From the NCBI GenBank assembly GCA_029261675.1, contig JAJDBA010000288.1, positions 1-8,559 of the forward strand: DNA of 8,559 bases. Reading direction: 5' to 3'. The stretch is from Nitrospinaceae bacterium. GTDB lineage: Bacteria > Nitrospinota > Nitrospinia > Nitrospinales > VA-1. Each line of letters starts with the position of its first letter. The first letter of the stretch is position 1. The position numbers and the translations under genes are program-made. This document shows positions 6,426-8,559 of this stretch, piece by piece. The notes under the pieces were generated by a model that saw only the letters and a list, made by a program, of their open reading frames with translations, did not search any database and was not told where the DNA came from.

Positions 6426-7487
6426 TCAGTTAAAAATCAAACTTATTACCTTATCCGGTGCCGCGACCTCCAAATCTTCAGGCACATTTTGACCTGCAGT
6501 AAAATAAGACAGAGGAACTCGGTTTCGTACTGAAAAGTTGAACAAGGGGCCAAAATTCAAGCCCTCATCAAGCTTGGTAAAAAGCACACGGTCCACGCCA
6601 AGCGGCGAAAACTGTTGATAAGTCGTTGAAAACAGCTTTTCCTGGGCAGTGACACTGAGAACCAGATGTGTCTCCACGCCACCAATCGCATCAAAAATCT
6701 CTTTAAGCTGTCGTGAGTAGTCTTTATCCCGATGCGACCGCCCTGTGGTATCGATTAGAATAAGATCTTTATCGGAATGCTTATTTACAATTTCGCGTAA
6801 CTCGTTTTTTCCACCTGCTACCTCAACAGGCAGTTGCATGATATCTCCATAAATTTGTAGTTGTTCAACCGCACCCAACCTATAAGTATCCAGAGAAACC
6901 AGAGCTACTTTTTTATTTTTTCGAATAGCGTAGTCTGCGGCAACCTTGGCAATCGTTGTGGTTTTCCCAACGCCTGTCGGACCCACGAATGCAACTATTT
7001 TAGGACCTTCCGTCTCCAGATTAATCTCACCTTCATAAGGAATGACCTTTTTCATAAGATTCATCGCACGTATTTTTTCTTTCGCTGGTTTTTCGTCGTT
7101 CTCAGATATGGATTTTTTAAGTATCTTCGATGCCAGTTGTTCATCCAATCCGTTTTCTACCAGATGGGAATAAGTTTCAAACTGGCTCGGCTTTAATCCC
7201 AAAGCTTGAGCCTGCCCCTTCTCGCTTAGTAGATTGAAGATGAGAGATTTCATATCCAAGCTATCACTTTCATTCAAATCCAATTCCTCTTCAATATTTG
7301 CAGCAACGGGCTCTTCGAATTCAATGGCCGCTGTTATCTCAACCCTATTTGCAACACTGCGACCCGATAAAGGTGATTCTGGCTTAATGGAACGAGTGCT
7401 CATAATGAGCGCATCGTCACCCAACTCTTTTTTCACCTGCTCTAGAGCATCGGCATAATTTTTAGCTGTAAATTTTTTAATTCGCAT
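6426..7487 (-). CDS. flhF: SRP-family GTPase for flagellar placement
   Basis: FlhF is the third SRP-type GTPase with Ffh and FtsY; it marks the site, usually a pole, where the flagellum is built. The protein is 353 aa, on the compact side for the family. The basic N-terminal B-domain start MRIKKFTAKNYADALEQVK is typical of FlhF, and GDDALIMSTR (23–32) is also a family motif. An acidic linker follows at about 56–78, then a helical N domain (about 80–155). The G domain has GPTGVGKTTT (169–178, P-loop), DTYRLGAVEQL (200–210, the SRP-specific insertion/G2 region), DTTGRS (246–251, G3), TKLDE (304–308, G4) and GQNVPEDLEVA (332–342). The start at 7487 has GGTGGA five bases upstream and overlaps the flhA stop by 11 bases, so translation is probably coupled. 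FlhG, encoded just downstream, is its expected partner. Confidence 0.96.
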   Translation of the reverse strand: MRIKKFTAKNYADALEQVKKELGDDALIMSTRSIKPESPLSGRSVANRVEITAAIEFEEPVAANIEEELDLNESDSLDMKSLIFNLLSEKGQAQALGLKPSQFETYSHLVENGLDEQLASKILKKSISENDEKPAKEKIRAMNLMKKVIPYEGEINLETEGPKIVAFVGPTGVGKTTTIAKVAADYAIRKNKKVALVSLDTYRLGAVEQLQIYGDIMQLPVEVAGGKNELREIVNKHSDKDLILIDTTGRSHRDKDYSRQLKEIFDAIGGVETHLVLSVTAQEKLFSTTYQQFSPLGVDRVLFTKLDEGLNFGPLFNFSVRNRVPLSYFTAGQNVPEDLEVAAPDKVISLIFN

Positions 7488-8559
7488 TCAAGTCCACCAC
7501 ACCAATGGTTTTTATCTGCACTGAAGGAGAAACTTCGCTGTGCGAAATAATTGCAAGATCGGGTAAAAAGCGTTCCGTAAATTTTCGAATGTGCATTCTC
7601 AATCCTGGAGAAGCCAGCAATACTGGCGATGTCTCAAGGGTCGGAGTAATTTTTTCAATCATTGATCGTAATTTTGTAAGAAATTTTTCTGCCGTATTCG
7701 GCTCCAATGCCAGATAAGCACTGGTTTCCGTTTTTTGTATAGAACCTTCAATAATATCTTCAATGCCTCGGTCCAAAGTCAAAACAGACAGAGTTCCATC
7801 TGTAGATTGGTATTGTTTGGTAATAGGACGAGCCAGGGATTGACGAACATACTCCGTTAACACATCCGCATCCTGAGTTAATGAAGCATAATCAGAGAGC
7901 TGTTCAAGAATTGTTCTGAGATCTCTAATAGAAATCTGTTCTTTAAGCAGGTTTTGAAGAACTTTCTGAACTTTTCCAAGAGGCAACAGATTCGGAATTA
8001 ACTCTTCAACCACTTTCGGGTTTGTTTCTTTAAACTTATCCAACAACGCCTGCGTTTCTTGACGACCCAGCAATTCGGGAGCATGCCGCTTGATCGTTTC
8101 TTTAATATGAGTGGTGATTACGGTTGCCGGGTCTACAACCGTAAATCCTGCCATCTGCGCTTCCTGTTTTTTATTACTCGGAATCCATACAGCAGGCAGT
8201 CCAAAGGTCGGCTCCGTAGTTTTGATACCATCCAATTCTCTTTCCGTTGTTCCAGGGTTCATAGCAAGTATCCGTCCCATAATTATAGAATCACGCGCCA
8301 CATCCACACCTTTGATAACCACCGAATATTCATTGGACTTGAGTTGCAGGTTATCTCGAATATGTAATGGCGGAACAATAAAACCCATCTCCAAAGCAAA
8401 TTGCCTTCGAATGGATTTAATTCTTTCCAGAAGTTCTCCATTACGGTCTGCATCCACCAGCGGGATCAATTCATATCCCACTTCCAATTCCATAACATCA
8501 AGAGGAAGAATAGATTCCACTTTTTCCGGCAGCGGTGCTTTCGCCTCATCATCTTTCTT
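7477..8559 (-). CDS. flhA: Flagellar export-gate protein FlhA, C-terminal half (5' end outside window)
   Basis: FlhA is the membrane gate of the flagellar type III export apparatus; its cytoplasmic domain forms a ring that binds substrates and chaperones. The frame is open to the right edge of the window, giving 360 codons. The family is about 690 aa long, so the N-terminal transmembrane half is missing. What is seen is a charged linker (KKDDEAKAPLPEK, first 13 residues) followed by the cytoplasmic domain. It begins with VMELEVGYELIPLVD and RIKSIRRQFALEMGFIVPP, and continues with EYSVVIKGV, GLPAVWIP, GYTV-like AGFTVVDPATVI, HIKETIKRHAPELLGRQ, LIPNLLPLGKVQKVLQNLL and VSIRD-like ISIRDLRTILEQL. 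It ends with SPGLRMHIRKF and the typical HSEVSPSVQIKTIGVV terminus. A GTG at 8520 is only an internal valine, not a start. The stop at 7477–7479 overlaps flhF by 11 bases. Confidence 0.96.
   Translation of the reverse strand, partial: KKDDEAKAPLPEKVESILPLDVMELEVGYELIPLVDADRNGELLERIKSIRRQFALEMGFIVPPLHIRDNLQLKSNEYSVVIKGVDVARDSIIMGRILAMNPGTTERELDGIKTTEPTFGLPAVWIPSNKKQEAQMAGFTVVDPATVITTHIKETIKRHAPELLGRQETQALLDKFKETNPKVVEELIPNLLPLGKVQKVLQNLLKEQISIRDLRTILEQLSDYASLTQDADVLTEYVRQSLARPITKQYQSTDGTLSVLTLDRGIEDIIEGSIQKTETSAYLALEPNTAEKFLTKLRSMIEKITPTLETSPVLLASPGLRMHIRKFTERFLPDLAIISHSEVSPSVQIKTIGVVDLNAN

Noticed and set aside
6861..7196. 111-codon open frame on the + strand opposite flhF
   Set aside because: It runs antisense to the FlhF N and G domains, has low-complexity Phe/Arg/Cys-rich content and no plausible family. 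It is a shadow of flhF.
1..8559. A mobile element, CRISPR array, tRNA or defence system
   Set aside because: I found no terminal inverted repeats, transposase or integrase motifs, spaced direct repeats or cloverleaf-like sequences. All long frames are explained by sugar or flagellar genes.

Overview
The window holds two gene blocks that converge near position 4490, and almost every base is coding. The organism looks like a Gram-negative bacterium of moderate to low GC with polar-type flagella. It has the FlhF/FlhG placement system, a FliA/WhiG-type sigma factor, and a nucleotide-sugar cassette of the kind used for O-antigen or other surface glycans. The flagellar gene order and the sigma-factor sequence remind me of deltaproteobacterial or Nitrospinota-like lineages. 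That is an impression and cannot be settled without a database search.

Left block, + strand, 1–4471: five overlapping genes for a CDP-activated deoxysugar. They are rfbF (glucose-1-phosphate cytidylyltransferase, entering from the left edge and frameshifted), rfbG (CDP-glucose 4,6-dehydratase), a TylC3/TcaB9-type sugar C-methyltransferase, an RmlC-type cupin epimerase, and an SDR-family reductase or epimerase. In the predicted pathway glucose-1-phosphate becomes CDP-glucose, then CDP-4-keto-6-deoxyglucose. That intermediate is C-methylated (probably at C3), epimerised and reduced to a CDP-6-deoxy-C-methyl-hexose, a branched-chain sugar. The step order parallels dTDP-L-mycarose synthesis but with CDP as carrier and no visible 2-deoxygenation gene. 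Neighbouring genes overlap by 4 to 10 bases, so they are probably one translationally coupled operon whose promoter lies to the left.

The first gene is broken as read. An apparent duplication of one CT unit at about codon 67 puts the two halves of RfbF in different frames. This could be a real loss of function, a slippage variant, or a sequencing error.

Right block, - strand, 8559–4510: the distal part of a flagellar operon, in transcription order flhA (C-terminal half only, running off the right edge), flhF, flhG, a small unrecognised two-TM membrane protein, and fliA. FlhA is the export-gate protein. FlhF and FlhG are the GTPase/ATPase pair that sets flagellar position and number. FliA is the late-flagellar sigma factor. 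The small membrane gene is locked between flhG and fliA by an ATGA overlap upstream and a 15-nt gap downstream, and it is the least explained item here.

Non-coding sequence is limited to three short gaps: 4472–4509 between the convergent blocks, 5272–5286, and 6399–6425. I see no tRNA, rRNA, CRISPR array, insertion sequence or attachment site.
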